DNA of 33,280 nucleotides, taken from an uncultured Acidobacteriota bacterium (GTDB lineage: Bacteria; Acidobacteriota; Thermoanaerobaculia; Multivoradales; SZUA-115). Made by a program: the position numbers and the translations under genes. This document shows, one piece after another, positions 8,348 to 17,151 of this stretch. Location: the NCBI GenBank assembly GCA_937867335.1, contig CALMKX010000172.1, positions 1-33,280 on the forward strand, read 5' to 3'. The stretch's first letter is position 1, and each line of letters starts with the position of its first letter. Under the pieces are notes generated by a model. The model had not been told where the DNA came from. It saw only the letters and a list, made by a program, of their open reading frames with translations, and did not search any database.

Positions 8348-9906
8348 CGGGCGAACTCGATCGAGCGGGTCTCCCGGATCACCGTCACCTTGATCTGGCC
8401 GGGGTAGGTGAGCTCGCTTTCGATCTTGCGGGCGATGTCCTTGGACAGCCAGATCGCCTGCTCATCGCCGATCTTGCCGCTGTCGACGATGATCCGCACC
8501 TCGCGACCGGCCTGGATGGCGAAGGTCTTCTGCACACCCTTGAAGCCGGAAGCGATCTCCTCGAGCTTCTCGAGGCGCTTGACGTAGGTCTCGAGGATCT
8601 CGCGCCGGGCCCCCGGGCGGGCGGCCGAGAGGGCGTCCGCCGCGGTCACTAGCACTGCCTCCACGGTTTCGGGATCGTAGTCTCCATGGTGGCAGGCCAT
8701 GGCGTGCACTACTTCCTCGGTCTCGCCGTACTTCCTGAGCAAGTCGATGCCGATCTCGAGGTGGGTACCTTCCATCTCGCGGTCCACCGCTTTGCCGACG
8801 TCGTGGAAGAGGCCGGCTCGCCGGGCCACATGGACATTCGCCTTGAGCTCGGCGGCCATGGTGCCGGCGAGGAACGCCACTTCTTTCGAGTGGTGGAGCA
8901 CGTTCTGGCCGTAGGAGCTGCGGTAGCGCAGCCGGCCCAGGAGGCGCACCAGATCCGGGTGGACGCCACCGATGTTGAGCTCGAGCAGAGCCGCCTCGCC
9001 TTCCTGGCGCACCCGGTCGTCGAACTCCTGCTTCACCTTCTCGACGATCTCCTCGATCCGCGCAGGATGGATGCGACCGTCCTGGATCAGGCGCTCGAGG
9101 GAGACGCGCGCGATCTCGCGCCGGAACGGATCGAAGCCTGAGAGAATCACGGCTTCCGGGGTGTCGTCGACGATCAGATCGACGCCGGTGGCCATCTCCA
9201 GAGTGCGGATGTTGCGGCCTTCGCGGCCGATGATGCGGCCTTTCATCTCGTCGTTGGGCAGCACCACCACGGAAACCGTGGCCTCGGAGACGTAGTCCGA
9301 GGAGGCCCGCTGGATCGCCATGCCGATGATCCTCTGGGCGTGGCGGGCGGCCTGTTCGCGGGCTTCGTCCTCGAGGCGTTTCACCAGGTGGGCGGCCTCG
9401 ATGCGGGCGTCGCCTTCCATCAGCCGCACCAGCTCTTCTTTGGCCTGCTGCGCGGTGAGCCCGGCGATCTGTTCCACTCGAGCTCGCTCTTCGGCCACCA
9501 GGCGCTGGAGCTGCTGTTCTTGCTCGACGATGCCCTTCTCGCGGCCGGCGAGGGAGCGTTCCTGAGTCGAGAGCTCTTGCTCCCGGCGGCTCACCTGCTC
9601 GCCGCGCTTGTCGAGGCCATCCTCTTTCTGCGCCAGGCGGCGCTCCACCGCCTCGAGCTCTTCACGCCGCTTTCTGGATGCCTTCTCGAACTCGGTGCGG
9701 GCCTGGAGCAGCTTCTCCTTGGCGGCGAGCTCGGCTTCACGGACCTTGGCTTCAGCCTGGCGCTCGGAATCCTCACGCAGCCGAGCCGCGTCGCGCTCGG
9801 CCTCGCTGACCATCCGCCGGCGCTCGCGGGAGAGCCACCACAGCCCGCCGAAAATCAGCGCCAAGGCCATAACCGTCTCGGCGACGAAAACGAGAATAGG
9901 ATTCAC
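8344..9906 (-). CDS. rny: Ribonuclease Y
   Basis: A 520-residue membrane-anchored endoribonuclease that starts mRNA decay. Order of parts: N-terminal membrane helix (~5-26), long charged coiled coil (~30-195), KH RNA-binding domain with GXXG as GRIIGREG (223-230), and an HD domain with the metal pair H368-D369 (LFHDVGKA) and downstream CHHGDY. This matches the family's usual ~520 residues. The start is GTG, preceded by a run of six G's acting as ribosome site. It ends in ATGA overlap with ymdB. The 312-base gap upstream is not empty: it carries the 6S RNA candidate. Confidence 0.95.
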   Translation of the reverse strand: MNPILVFVAETVMALALIFGGLWWLSRERRRMVSEAERDAARLREDSERQAEAKVREAELAAKEKLLQARTEFEKASRKRREELEAVERRLAQKEDGLDKRGEQVSRREQELSTQERSLAGREKGIVEQEQQLQRLVAEERARVEQIAGLTAQQAKEELVRLMEGDARIEAAHLVKRLEDEAREQAARHAQRIIGMAIQRASSDYVSEATVSVVVLPNDEMKGRIIGREGRNIRTLEMATGVDLIVDDTPEAVILSGFDPFRREIARVSLERLIQDGRIHPARIEEIVEKVKQEFDDRVRQEGEAALLELNIGGVHPDLVRLLGRLRYRSSYGQNVLHHSKEVAFLAGTMAAELKANVHVARRAGLFHDVGKAVDREMEGTHLEIGIDLLRKYGETEEVVHAMACHHGDYDPETVEAVLVTAADALSAARPGARREILETYVKRLEKLEEIASGFKGVQKTFAIQAGREVRIIVDSGKIGDEQAIWLSKDIARKIESELTYPGQIKVTVIRETRSIEFAR

Positions 9907-9987
9907 GGGTTACCCCCCGATCCAGGACCGAAAGGGATGGGGAGCTCGAGGTGGAAGTGGTCGCCTCGGGCCCGGACGCCCGAAGTG

Positions 9988-10183
9988 AAAAACGCATCCC
10001 CCGTGCAGCCGTGTGGGCTGCCGCGTCTAGAACCTGAAACGCGCCAGGTGGGTGTCCGCTCCACGAGCCATTAGCGTCCCCGTCCAGGCGGGGCTGGCAC
10101 AAGCCACGCGGGTAGAAGACTCCCAGAGAGAAAATGTTGGTTCTACAGTGGGTCTACCCATCACCAACAGCACAGGGGATGCA
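9988..10183 (-). ncRNA. ssrS: 6S RNA candidate (RNA polymerase regulator)
   Basis: About 195 nt in the zapA-rny gap, on the same strand. The ends pair in a 13-bp closing stem: GCATCCCCTGTGC (10182-10170) with GCACGGGGGATGC (10006-9994), one wobble. It is followed at once by a run of five T's (9992-9988), as in an intrinsic end. The middle is a long imperfect hairpin with an open central region, and its tip contains CCCCG-CCTGGA-CGGGG flanked by GCCA/TGGC. Size, long-rod shape and position directly downstream of zapA match 6S RNA, which mimics an open promoter and holds housekeeping RNA polymerase in slow growth. It is likely processed or transcribed with zapA. A covariance-model hit would settle it. 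Confidence 0.72.
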
Positions 10184-10218
10184 ACTTCCATATTCGTGAA
10201 CAGGGGAGGTGCCACCAC

Positions 10219-10521
10219 TCAGGGTTCGGTTGCCAGAGCCGTCGTCAGCGCGTCCGTGAGTTGAGTCACCTTCTCCTTGATTCGAACCCTCTCCCCTTCC
10301 TGGCCTTTTCGGCACTGGAAAAGTTCGTCGGACAAATTGAGCGCTGTCAGGATCGCCAGGCGCGGAACATCGACCGCAGAGGCCTTGCCAGCCACCTCTC
10401 TCATCTTCCGGTCTACGTAGCCCGCCAGCTCCTTCAAGTACTCGCCGTCATCATTCCCGCGAAGATGGTAGACCGCGCCAAAAATCTCAACGGCGATGGT
10501 CGAGGAGGCTGATTCCTTCAT
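10219..10521 (-). CDS. zapA: Cell division protein ZapA
   Basis: A 100-residue FtsZ-ring stabiliser. It opens with IAVEIFGAVYHLRGNDDGEYLKELAGYVDRKM, the typical ZapA N-terminal domain (the I-x-G-x-x-Y-x-L-R pattern and the AxYVDxKM helix). A helical tail ending in ALTTALATEP follows. The internal ATG at 10521 is preferred over an upstream GTG because the family starts a few residues before the IxIFG strand. It lies downstream of the zapB-like gene and upstream of the 6S RNA candidate, an arrangement seen in many bacteria. Confidence 0.88.
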   Translation of the reverse strand: MKESASSTIAVEIFGAVYHLRGNDDGEYLKELAGYVDRKMREVAGKASAVDVPRLAILTALNLSDELFQCRKGQEGERVRIKEKVTQLTDALTTALATEP

Positions 10522-10626
10522 CTTCGCAGCACCGGGTCGAAGCCTACAAGGCACGAAAAGCCAAGGACTTGACTGCGGGACTATAGCACAGGCCCGGAGC
10601 CGGAACGGCGCCTCGAGCCGCCTCCC

Positions 10627-10851
10627 TCAGGCCTTGAGCAGGGACTCCAAAGTGGCCACCAGGGCCTCCACTCGCGCCCTCAATTGCTCCCGCTCGCGCT
10701 GCCAATCGGCCGCCTCGGAGTCTCCTCCCGCCCCCTCTTCGAGGCTAGCGAGCTGCTCTCGCAGCCGCTCGTTCTCCTCCTTGAGCTCGGTCAAACGAGC
10801 CGCGGCCTGGTGCACCCGCTGCTCGAGACTCGCCAGAAAATCCTCCGCCAT
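10627..10851 (-). CDS. ZapB-like coiled-coil protein
   Basis: A 74-residue, highly charged protein that is almost entirely one coiled coil (LEQRVHQAAARLTELKEENERLREQL, then REQLRARVEALVATLESLL). Small coiled-coil genes of this kind often sit next to zapA and are annotated as ZapB-like division proteins. The functional link here is by context and shape only. The second ATG (10851) is chosen because GAGAGG lies at good distance from it but touches the first ATG (10860). It lies 27 bases after pheT on the same strand, so probably the same transcript. Confidence 0.65.
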   Translation of the reverse strand: MAEDFLASLEQRVHQAAARLTELKEENERLREQLASLEEGAGGDSEAADWQREREQLRARVEALVATLESLLKA

Positions 10852-10878
10852 GCGATCCATCCTCTCGGAAATCGGGGC

Positions 10879-12942
10879 TCAGGGAGCCCGCAAGCCGAAG
10901 CGTTCTTGGAGCGCCGAAGCGAGCGCGCTCTGCCCCTGGTTGACCTCTTCCTGGGTCAGGGAGCGGTCTTCGGCATGGTACAGAAAAGCGATCGTGGTGT
11001 TGACGGCCCCGGCCGGCACGCCGGCGCCGTGGTAGCGGTCCTTGAGCTCGAAGGAGCTCAGATGGGCCGGCGCTTGGTCGCGAATCACCCCGGCGAGCTC
11101 CAGCCACTCGATCGCGAGGCTGTGGGTCAAGGTGAGGTCCACCGCCACCGCGGGGAAACGCGAGGGCGGGTGGATCGCGCGGGTGCCCAGCGGTGCCGGC
11201 AGGGCCTCGAGGGCGAGCTCGGCCAGCCAGAGCGGGAAATGCTCCTCCTCCTCGAGCAGGCCGAGATGCCCGGCGAGCTTGCCGTCCACCCAGAGCTCGG
11301 CCGTGGCTCCCTCGACCCAACCCTGCCGCCGGCCCGGCCTTGCTTCGAGCTTCCCCTCCAGGTTGCCGATCAAGGTCTCGAGCACGCCTTTGACCGCGTA
11401 GAAATCGAGCTCCTGCCGGCCCTGCCAGGGGCTTCCTACCTCGCCGCCGGCCACCAGGCCGACCATCTCCACCTCCTCGGGCAGGCTGGCTCCTTCTTTC
11501 GGGAAGAACGCCCGCGCCACCTCGAAGAGACGCACCGAAGCGGCGCCACGCCGCTGGTTGAAGCGCGCCGCTTCGACCAACCCCGGCAGCAGCGAGCGGC
11601 GCATCGCGGAGTAGCGCTCGGAGAGCGGGTTCGCCAGCTTGAGGACGGCGCTCTCCGGGCGGAGCGAGCCCAGCCGGGCACCCTCCGCCCCATCCTGGAA
11701 GGCGAAGGTGATCGCTTCAGCGAAGCCGCTCGCCGCGAGCACCCCTCGCACCTGGCGGCGCAAGAGCTGGAGCGGCGTGGGCGGCGGCTCGGCGCCGACG
11801 CTCGGCGGCAACGTCGCCGGCAGCGCGTCGAGCCCGGCGAGCCTCGCCACCTCCTCGAACAGGTCCGCCTCGTAGACGGTGCCGGCGGGAGAGAGAGGCC
11901 GCACGTCGTAGTAGCGCCACGAAGGCACGGTCACCCGCCAGGAGCCCTCTCCCTCGGCGACCAGCGAGAAGCCCAAGCGGCCGAGCCAGCGCTCCACCTG
12001 GGCCGCGGGCACGGAAATGCCCAGGAAACGCTCCAGGCGAGCGAGTTCGAGCCGGCCGCTCGGCAGGGTGAGCGGGCCCTGGCGAACGTCGACCACGCCT
12101 CGAGCCACCTCGCCACCGGCCACCTGCTGGATCAGATGCACCGCCCGCTCGAGAGCCCAGGCGCAGACCTCCGGGTCCGCCCCGCGCTCGAAGCGGTGGC
12201 AGGCGTCGGTGTGCAGGCCCAGCTTCTTCGCGCCCCGTCGCACGGCCTTGGGGTCGAAATGGGCGCTCTCGAGCAGGATGTTGCGGGTGGTCGCCGTCAC
12301 TTCGGTTTCGAGGCCGCCCATTACCCCGGCAAGCCCCACCGCCCGCTCGGCGTCGGCGATCACCAGTACCTCGGGATCGAGCTCCCGGCGCTCGCCGTCG
12401 AGGGTCACCAGCTGCTCGCCCGGCCGTGCCCCGCGCACCGAGATGCGGCCGCCGCGCAGGGTGTCGAGGTCGAAGCCGTGGAGGGGCTGGCCGAGCTCCC
12501 AGAGCACGTAGTTGGTGACGTCCACAACATTGTTGATCGAGCGCTGGCCGATCGCCTCCAACCGTTTGCGCAGCCAGGCCGGGCTGGGCCCCACCTGCAC
12601 GTTCTCGACGATCCGCGCCGCATAGCGGATGCCGCGGGGATCCTCGAGATGGATCGAGACCCTCTCCGAGGCGGGCCGGGAGCTCTCCACGAAGTCGCAA
12701 GGGGGCAGGCGCAGCTCCTGGTCGAAGATGGCCGAGATGTCTCGCGCCAGGCCCAGGTGGTTCATGGCATCCACCCGATTGGTGGTGACATCGACGTCGA
12801 GCACCACGTCCTCGCCCACCCGTTCCACGTGCTCCACGGCGAGCGCCGCCGCCGTCAGGCGGGAAGCGAGCTCTTGGGCCCGGCCGTTCGGATCGGCCGG
12901 CAGGGTGACGTAGTCGGAAAGCCAGCTGCAGGAGAATTTCAT
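10879..12942 (-). CDS. pheT: Phenylalanyl-tRNA synthetase beta subunit, short form lacking the EMAP domain
   Basis: A 687-residue beta subunit of the alpha2-beta2 enzyme that charges tRNA-Phe; this subunit carries editing and tRNA binding. The N-terminus MKFSCSWLSDYV runs through only ~45 residues before DVDVTTNRVDAMNHLGLARD. The OB-fold tRNA-binding (EMAP/B2) insertion present in the ~795-residue E. coli protein is absent. The B3/B4 editing domain (INNVVDVTNYVLWELGQPLHGFD; GVMGG; LLESAHFDP), the B5 segment, the core synthetase-like domain (GFAEAITFAFQ; NPLSERYSAMRRSLLPGL) and the C-terminal ferredoxin-like anticodon-binding domain (PSRFPAVAVDLTLT to the end) are all present. It follows pheS by four bases. 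The shortness looks like a clean domain loss, not a frameshift. Confidence 0.95.
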   Translation of the reverse strand: MKFSCSWLSDYVTLPADPNGRAQELASRLTAAALAVEHVERVGEDVVLDVDVTTNRVDAMNHLGLARDISAIFDQELRLPPCDFVESSRPASERVSIHLEDPRGIRYAARIVENVQVGPSPAWLRKRLEAIGQRSINNVVDVTNYVLWELGQPLHGFDLDTLRGGRISVRGARPGEQLVTLDGERRELDPEVLVIADAERAVGLAGVMGGLETEVTATTRNILLESAHFDPKAVRRGAKKLGLHTDACHRFERGADPEVCAWALERAVHLIQQVAGGEVARGVVDVRQGPLTLPSGRLELARLERFLGISVPAAQVERWLGRLGFSLVAEGEGSWRVTVPSWRYYDVRPLSPAGTVYEADLFEEVARLAGLDALPATLPPSVGAEPPPTPLQLLRRQVRGVLAASGFAEAITFAFQDGAEGARLGSLRPESAVLKLANPLSERYSAMRRSLLPGLVEAARFNQRRGAASVRLFEVARAFFPKEGASLPEEVEMVGLVAGGEVGSPWQGRQELDFYAVKGVLETLIGNLEGKLEARPGRRQGWVEGATAELWVDGKLAGHLGLLEEEEHFPLWLAELALEALPAPLGTRAIHPPSRFPAVAVDLTLTHSLAIEWLELAGVIRDQAPAHLSSFELKDRYHGAGVPAGAVNTTIAFLYHAEDRSLTQEEVNQGQSALASALQERFGLRAP

Positions 12943-12946
12943 CGTC

Positions 12947-13984
12947 CTACCCTCCCTGCCGCAGGGGAATCTGGCGCAGCACGCGCTCGTCGTTCTCGAA
13001 CAGCATGCGGATGTTGTCGAAGCCGTAGCGGATCATCGCCACGCGATCGAGGCCGAGGCCGAAGGCGAAGCCGGAGTAGCGCTCGGGGTCGATGCCGCAG
13101 CCGGCGAGCACCCGCGGGTCCACCATGCCCGAACCGAGGATCTCCATCCAGCCGGTCTGCGAGCAAACGGCACAGCCACCGCCCGCGCAGAACGGACAGG
13201 TGATGTCCACCTCGGCCGAAGGCTCGGTGAAGGGGAAGAAGCTCGGCCGCATGCGAATCGCCGTGCCGGGCGAGAACAGCCGCTTGAGAAAAGCTTCGAG
13301 CGTGCCCTTCAAGTCCGCCAGGCTGATGCCCTCCCCCACCGCCAGGCCCTCCACCTGGTGGAACATCGGCGAGTGGCGCAGGTCGTTGTCGTTGCGGTAC
13401 ACGCGGCCCGGGCAGATCACCCGGATCGGTGGCTGCTGCCGCCCGAGCATGGTGCGGATCTGCACCGGCGAGGTGTGGGTGCGCAGCAGCAGGCCGTTTT
13501 CCAGGAAAAGCGTGTCCTGGGTGTCGCGCGCCGGGTGATCCTGGGGGAAATTGAGCGCCTCGAAGTTGTGGTAGTCATCCTCCACCTCGGGGCCCTCGGC
13601 CACCGAATAGCCCAGGCTCTTGAAGATCTCCTCGATCTCCTGGGCCACCAGGGTCACCGGGTGCAGGCTGCCCAGGCCGAGGCCCTTGCCGGGCAGGGTG
13701 ACGTCGAGCCGGGAAGCGGCCCGCGCCGCTGCGATCTCGGCCTGGGCGAGCTGCTGGTCGAGCTCGGCCAGGCGCTCCTCCACCCGCAGCTTGAGCGTGT
13801 TGACGCCGGCGCCGAAGCTCCGGCGCTCCTCCGGAGGAACGTTCTTGATCTCGGTCTCGAGCGAGCGCAGAAGGCCTTGCTTGCGCCCGGTCCAGGCCAC
13901 GCGCAGGGCTTCCCAGGCGGCGCGATCGGTCACCGCCGCCGCCTCCGCTTCGAAACGAGCCGTCAGGTCGTCGAGGTTGTGCAT
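12947..13984 (-). CDS. pheS: Phenylalanyl-tRNA synthetase alpha subunit
   Basis: A 345-residue catalytic subunit. An N-terminal coiled coil (~1-85, tRNA-binding) leads into the class II catalytic core: HPVTLVAQEIEEIFKSLGY, then FEALNFPQDHPARDTQDTLF, the HTSPVQIRTM block, motif 2 VYRNDNDLRHSPMFHQVEGL, and the C-terminal GFAFGLGLDRVAMIRYG motif 3. A Cys cluster, CPFCAGGGCAVC, as in many bacterial PheS, precedes GWMEILGSGMV. The start at 13984 is supported by AAGGAG seven to eight bases upstream; a longer upstream extension has no homology. It is followed by pheT after four bases. Confidence 0.96.
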   Translation of the reverse strand: MHNLDDLTARFEAEAAAVTDRAAWEALRVAWTGRKQGLLRSLETEIKNVPPEERRSFGAGVNTLKLRVEERLAELDQQLAQAEIAAARAASRLDVTLPGKGLGLGSLHPVTLVAQEIEEIFKSLGYSVAEGPEVEDDYHNFEALNFPQDHPARDTQDTLFLENGLLLRTHTSPVQIRTMLGRQQPPIRVICPGRVYRNDNDLRHSPMFHQVEGLAVGEGISLADLKGTLEAFLKRLFSPGTAIRMRPSFFPFTEPSAEVDITCPFCAGGGCAVCSQTGWMEILGSGMVDPRVLAGCGIDPERYSGFAFGLGLDRVAMIRYGFDNIRMLFENDERVLRQIPLRQGG

Positions 13985-14024
13985 CGGCTGCTCCTTCCGT
14001 GCGAGGGCAAGGCAAGCGCCGGCA

Positions 14025-14064
14025 CTCCCCGCCGTCGGTCGCGGACGGGGTCCGACCGGCGGAG
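14025..14064 (-). terminator. Hairpin in the rplT-pheS gap (possible attenuator)
   Basis: The 130-base gap between rplT and pheS contains a GC-rich hairpin with arms of about 12 bp (CTCCGCCGGTCGG against CCGACGGCGGGGAG, one bulge) and no T-run. It could reduce read-through from the ribosomal genes into pheST or act as an attenuator. No Phe-rich leader peptide was found. Confidence 0.3.
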
Positions 14065-14114
14065 AGCCGCGTTGCGAACGGGAACCGTGGAGCTCGGGCG
14101 ACGAGCGATGATGG

Positions 14115-14474
14115 CTAGGTCTGGCCCAACGCCTGCTTGGCGACGTCGGCCACGCGAGCAAACCCCGGGGGGTCGGAGACCGCGAGGTCAGCCAGCATCT
14201 TGCGGTCGATCACCGTGCCGGCCTTCTTCAGACCGGCCATCAGGCGGCTGTAGGACAGGCCGACGAGATGGGCCGCGGCGTTGATGCGCACGATCCACAG
14301 GCTGCGGAACTGGCGCTTCTTCTGGCGGCGATCGCGGTAGGCGTAGGCGAGGGATTTGTCGACTTGCTGCTTGGCGATGCGGTAGCTCTTGGACTTTTGG
14401 CCGTAGTAGCCGCTCGCCAGCTTCAAAACCTTCTTGCGCTTCTGGGTGCGCTTGTTTCCGCGCTTGACACGCAT
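14115..14474 (-). CDS. rplT: 50S ribosomal protein L20
   Basis: A 119-residue large-subunit protein with the typical basic N-terminus [20 protein letters not shown], then [29 protein letters not shown], and the globular C-terminal half with [28 protein letters not shown]. Length and sequence are standard. It is 139 bases downstream of rpmI, a wider gap than usual, and that gap is rich in potential hairpins. L20 is known to repress its own operon in several bacteria by binding mRNA that mimics its 23S site, so the gap is a plausible site for that. Confidence 0.97.
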   Translation of the reverse strand: MRVKRGNKRTQKRKKVLKLASGYYGQKSKSYRIAKQQVDKSLAYAYRDRRQKKRQFRSLWIVRINAAAHLVGLSYSRLMAGLKKAGTVIDRKMLADLAVSDPPGFARVADVAKQALGQT

Positions 14475-14613
14475 GGCTCGAGAACCTCGTTTCTAGCCCT
14501 CTCGGGCGGTCGGTGGGGCTCGCTGGGAGCCCGAAAAGCCGCTCTGGACAGGTTCGACCCAGAGTCGGCCGGGGGATCGGGGGCGGGCTCGAGGCCCACC
14601 CGGGCGAGAGCCT

Positions 14614-14814
14614 CTAGCCCTCGGCGCCGATCAGGTGCTTGATGATCTTCAGGAAGGCGCCCTTGACGGTGGTCGCCTTGCGCAGGTGGCGCTTCCGCTT
14701 GGTGCTCTTCTTGGTCAAGATGTGGCTGTGCATCGAATGATGCCGCGTCACTTTGCCGCCGCCGGTGGCCTTGAATCGCTTGGCGGCGCCCTTGTGAGTC
14801 TTCTGCTTCGGCAC
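14614..14814 (-). CDS. rpmI: 50S ribosomal protein L35
   Basis: A 66-residue basic protein starting [21 protein letters not shown] and containing [16 protein letters not shown], standard for L35. The start is GTG at 14814, fixed by the family N-terminus and by AAGGAG about seven bases upstream. It is the first gene of a long minus-strand run (rpmI, rplT, pheS, pheT, zapB-like, zapA, 6S, rny, ymdB). infC, the usual gene before rpmI, is not here; an unrelated divergent gene pair occupies that place. Confidence 0.96.
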   Translation of the reverse strand: MPKQKTHKGAAKRFKATGGGKVTRHHSMHSHILTKKSTKRKRHLRKATTVKGAFLKIIKHLIGAEG

Positions 14815-14913
14815 GGGGTGCTCCTTGCCTTGAAATGCGCCCTGGGCCCTGAACTGCGCCCGAAGATTTGTCTCGACGCACGCAGAGCCGTCGCTCCGCG
14901 CGCAAGAGCCGAG

Positions 14914-14943
14914 ATTGTAGGGCAAGCCCCCGAGGCGATGCAA
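14914..14943 (-). promoter_or_regulatory. Candidate promoter of the rpmI-rplT-pheST run
   Basis: On the minus strand TTGCAT (14943-14938) and TACAAT (14919-14914) are separated by 18 bases, giving a ~93-nt leader before rpmI. The 345-base stretch 14815-15159 between rpmI and the divergent DUF4065 gene otherwise holds the AT-richer dyad at 15057-15083 and no gene I can support. Confidence 0.45.
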
Positions 14944-15056
14944 GGGCGGGGGGAGCGCGGCGCTAGGTTCTCGGCTAGGCCTTGCGGAAGCTTAGCAGCG
15001 GGGAAGCGACGGTCAAGAAGTGAGGTAGAGGGAGCATCCAGGGCGAGGCCGATCTC

Positions 15057-15083
15057 GCAAGTGCTTGCAAAATAGCAACTTGC
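15057..15083 (+). repeat. Nested inverted repeat upstream of the DUF4065 gene (possible operator)
   Basis: GCAAGT (15057-15062) pairs with ACTTGC (15078-15083). Inside are the dyads GCAAG-TG-CTTGC and TTGC-N6-GCAA. It lies ~77 bases before the ATG at 15160 in an AT-richer patch. Nested half-sites of this kind are typical of operators for autoregulated toxin-antitoxin cassettes, although neither downstream protein has a helix-turn-helix that I recognise. Confidence 0.4.
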
Positions 15084-15159
15084 AGGTTGAGAGGCTGAGC
15101 ACAGAGTACTAGATTACAATAGTGAGTCAGTCCCCGGCAGGGGTAGAGAGGCCATCAAC

Positions 15160-15609
15160 ATGGCATCCGTTCACGACCTAGCCGCCTATATCCTGAAACG
15201 CTGCGGGCCCATGACCGCGATGAAACTCCAGAAGCTGGCCTACTACTGCCAAGCCTGGTCTCTGGTTTGGGATGACAAGCCCATTTTCCAGGCGCGAATC
15301 GAAGCTTGGGCCAACGGTCCCGTAACGCCGGCGCTCTACACGGAACATCGAGGTCAATTCAAGGTAGAGAGGTGGAGCAAGGGCGACCCCGGCAAGCTCA
15401 GTCAGAGCGAGCGCGAGTCTGTCGATGCCGTCCTCGACTTCTACGGCAAGCGATCGCCACTGTGGCTCAGCGAGCTCACGCACCGCGAGCCTCCGTGGCT
15501 TGACGCTCGCCGTGGCCTGGCGCCCGGAGAACGCGGCAACCGCGAGATCAGCCTGGCGAGCATGGCTGAGTACTACGGGGGCCTCTATTCCTCGGACGGA
15601 GATGCGTAA
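15160..15609 (+). CDS. DUF4065 / Panacea-type (SocA-like) antitoxin candidate
   Basis: A 149-residue protein of the DUF4065 family, shown by KLQKLAYYCQAWSLVWDDKPIF followed by IEAWANGPVTPALYTEHRG, the family signature. DUF4065 (Panacea) is a promiscuous antitoxin domain that neutralises many unrelated toxins, usually encoded next to it; related SocA and GepA proteins also belong here. The following gene starts eight bases before this one ends, the usual order and spacing of a two-gene toxin-antitoxin unit. A GAGAGG ribosome site lies nine bases upstream. It stands between two housekeeping blocks, consistent with insertion of a small mobile cassette. The family is clear; antitoxin function here is inferred. 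Confidence 0.8.
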   Translation: MASVHDLAAYILKRCGPMTAMKLQKLAYYCQAWSLVWDDKPIFQARIEAWANGPVTPALYTEHRGQFKVERWSKGDPGKLSQSERESVDAVLDFYGKRSPLWLSELTHREPPWLDARRGLAPGERGNREISLASMAEYYGGLYSSDGDA

Positions 15610-16090
15610 GAGCAAGACCCCCGTCTACGCAGGTCCTCCACCACGGTTGAGCAAGGCTGCCTCTACCGGGACCATCGAGCCGCTGGCCAGGAAATCGCCC
15701 GCCTATGTGCCCGATACGACAAGCTACGACAGTCAGAGTCCGGCCTGGCGGCTCTCTCATCTTGACGACGACGGACCTTTTGGCTGGACGCATCTCGACC
15801 AGGACGAAGTGCAGACAATCCGGGCCCGACTGGTAGCGCTGGAATCGCAGACTTGGCACGAGATCCTGGTTCGAGACAAGAGGAACAACCATTCGATCGC
15901 CGTTGAGGACCTGGATCGGCGCGCGCGGAAGCGGCTCCAGGAGCTCAAACTGGACGACCTGGATGCGGTGGTCTCGATCCGAGTTTCGGCGAAACAGCGG
16001 CTCTTTGGCTTCCGCCGCCAGAATGCCTTCCATGCCCTGTGGTGGGATCCAGACCACGAAGTCTGCCCCGCACCGCTGAAGAACACCTGA
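15602..16090 (+). CDS. Unknown partner of the DUF4065 gene, possible toxin
   Basis: A 162-residue basic protein with no family I can name. ATG at 15602 overlaps the preceding gene by eight bases. The first ~45 residues are polar and disordered-looking ([16 protein letters not shown]). A middle segment reads [40 protein letters not shown]. The C-terminus reads [35 protein letters not shown], a pattern (R-x-FGFR, then FH-x-LWWDPxHxVxP) that I associate with small uncharacterised proteins encoded beside antitoxin-like genes. It may be an RNA-acting toxin, but that is a guess from the basic charge, the conserved His/Asp residues and the context. Confidence 0.6.
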   Translation: MRKSKTPVYAGPPPRLSKAASTGTIEPLARKSPAYVPDTTSYDSQSPAWRLSHLDDDGPFGWTHLDQDEVQTIRARLVALESQTWHEILVRDKRNNHSIAVEDLDRRARKRLQELKLDDLDAVVSIRVSAKQRLFGFRRQNAFHALWWDPDHEVCPAPLKNT

Positions 16091-16274
16091 AGCTAGAGCT
16101 GCCCTGGTGCCTCAGGCCGTCACCGAGCGCCCCAGCCGCTTGGGACACTTCCCGCCCCCTGATCTCCCTTGCCCTTCCCCGGTGGCTCAGCTAGCCTTGG
16201 CGATTCCTCCCCTCGAGGGCGAGATGGGAGGTGTGTCCCTGCGGCCGGGGGGCTCGGGCCGATGGAGGGGTTGG

Positions 16275-17129
<855 letters not shown>

Positions 17130-17151
17130 GATCGCGCTCCGAGCCCGAGCC

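Noticed and set aside
13985-14161. Longer PheS with an upstream extension
   Set aside because: The extra residues are Arg/Pro/Ser-rich with no PheS homology, and a strong AAGGAG site marks the ATG at 13984.
15057-15083. CRISPR-like or phage attachment repeat
   Set aside because: It is a single nested dyad with no spaced direct repeats and no integrase or tRNA nearby; an operator is the simpler reading.
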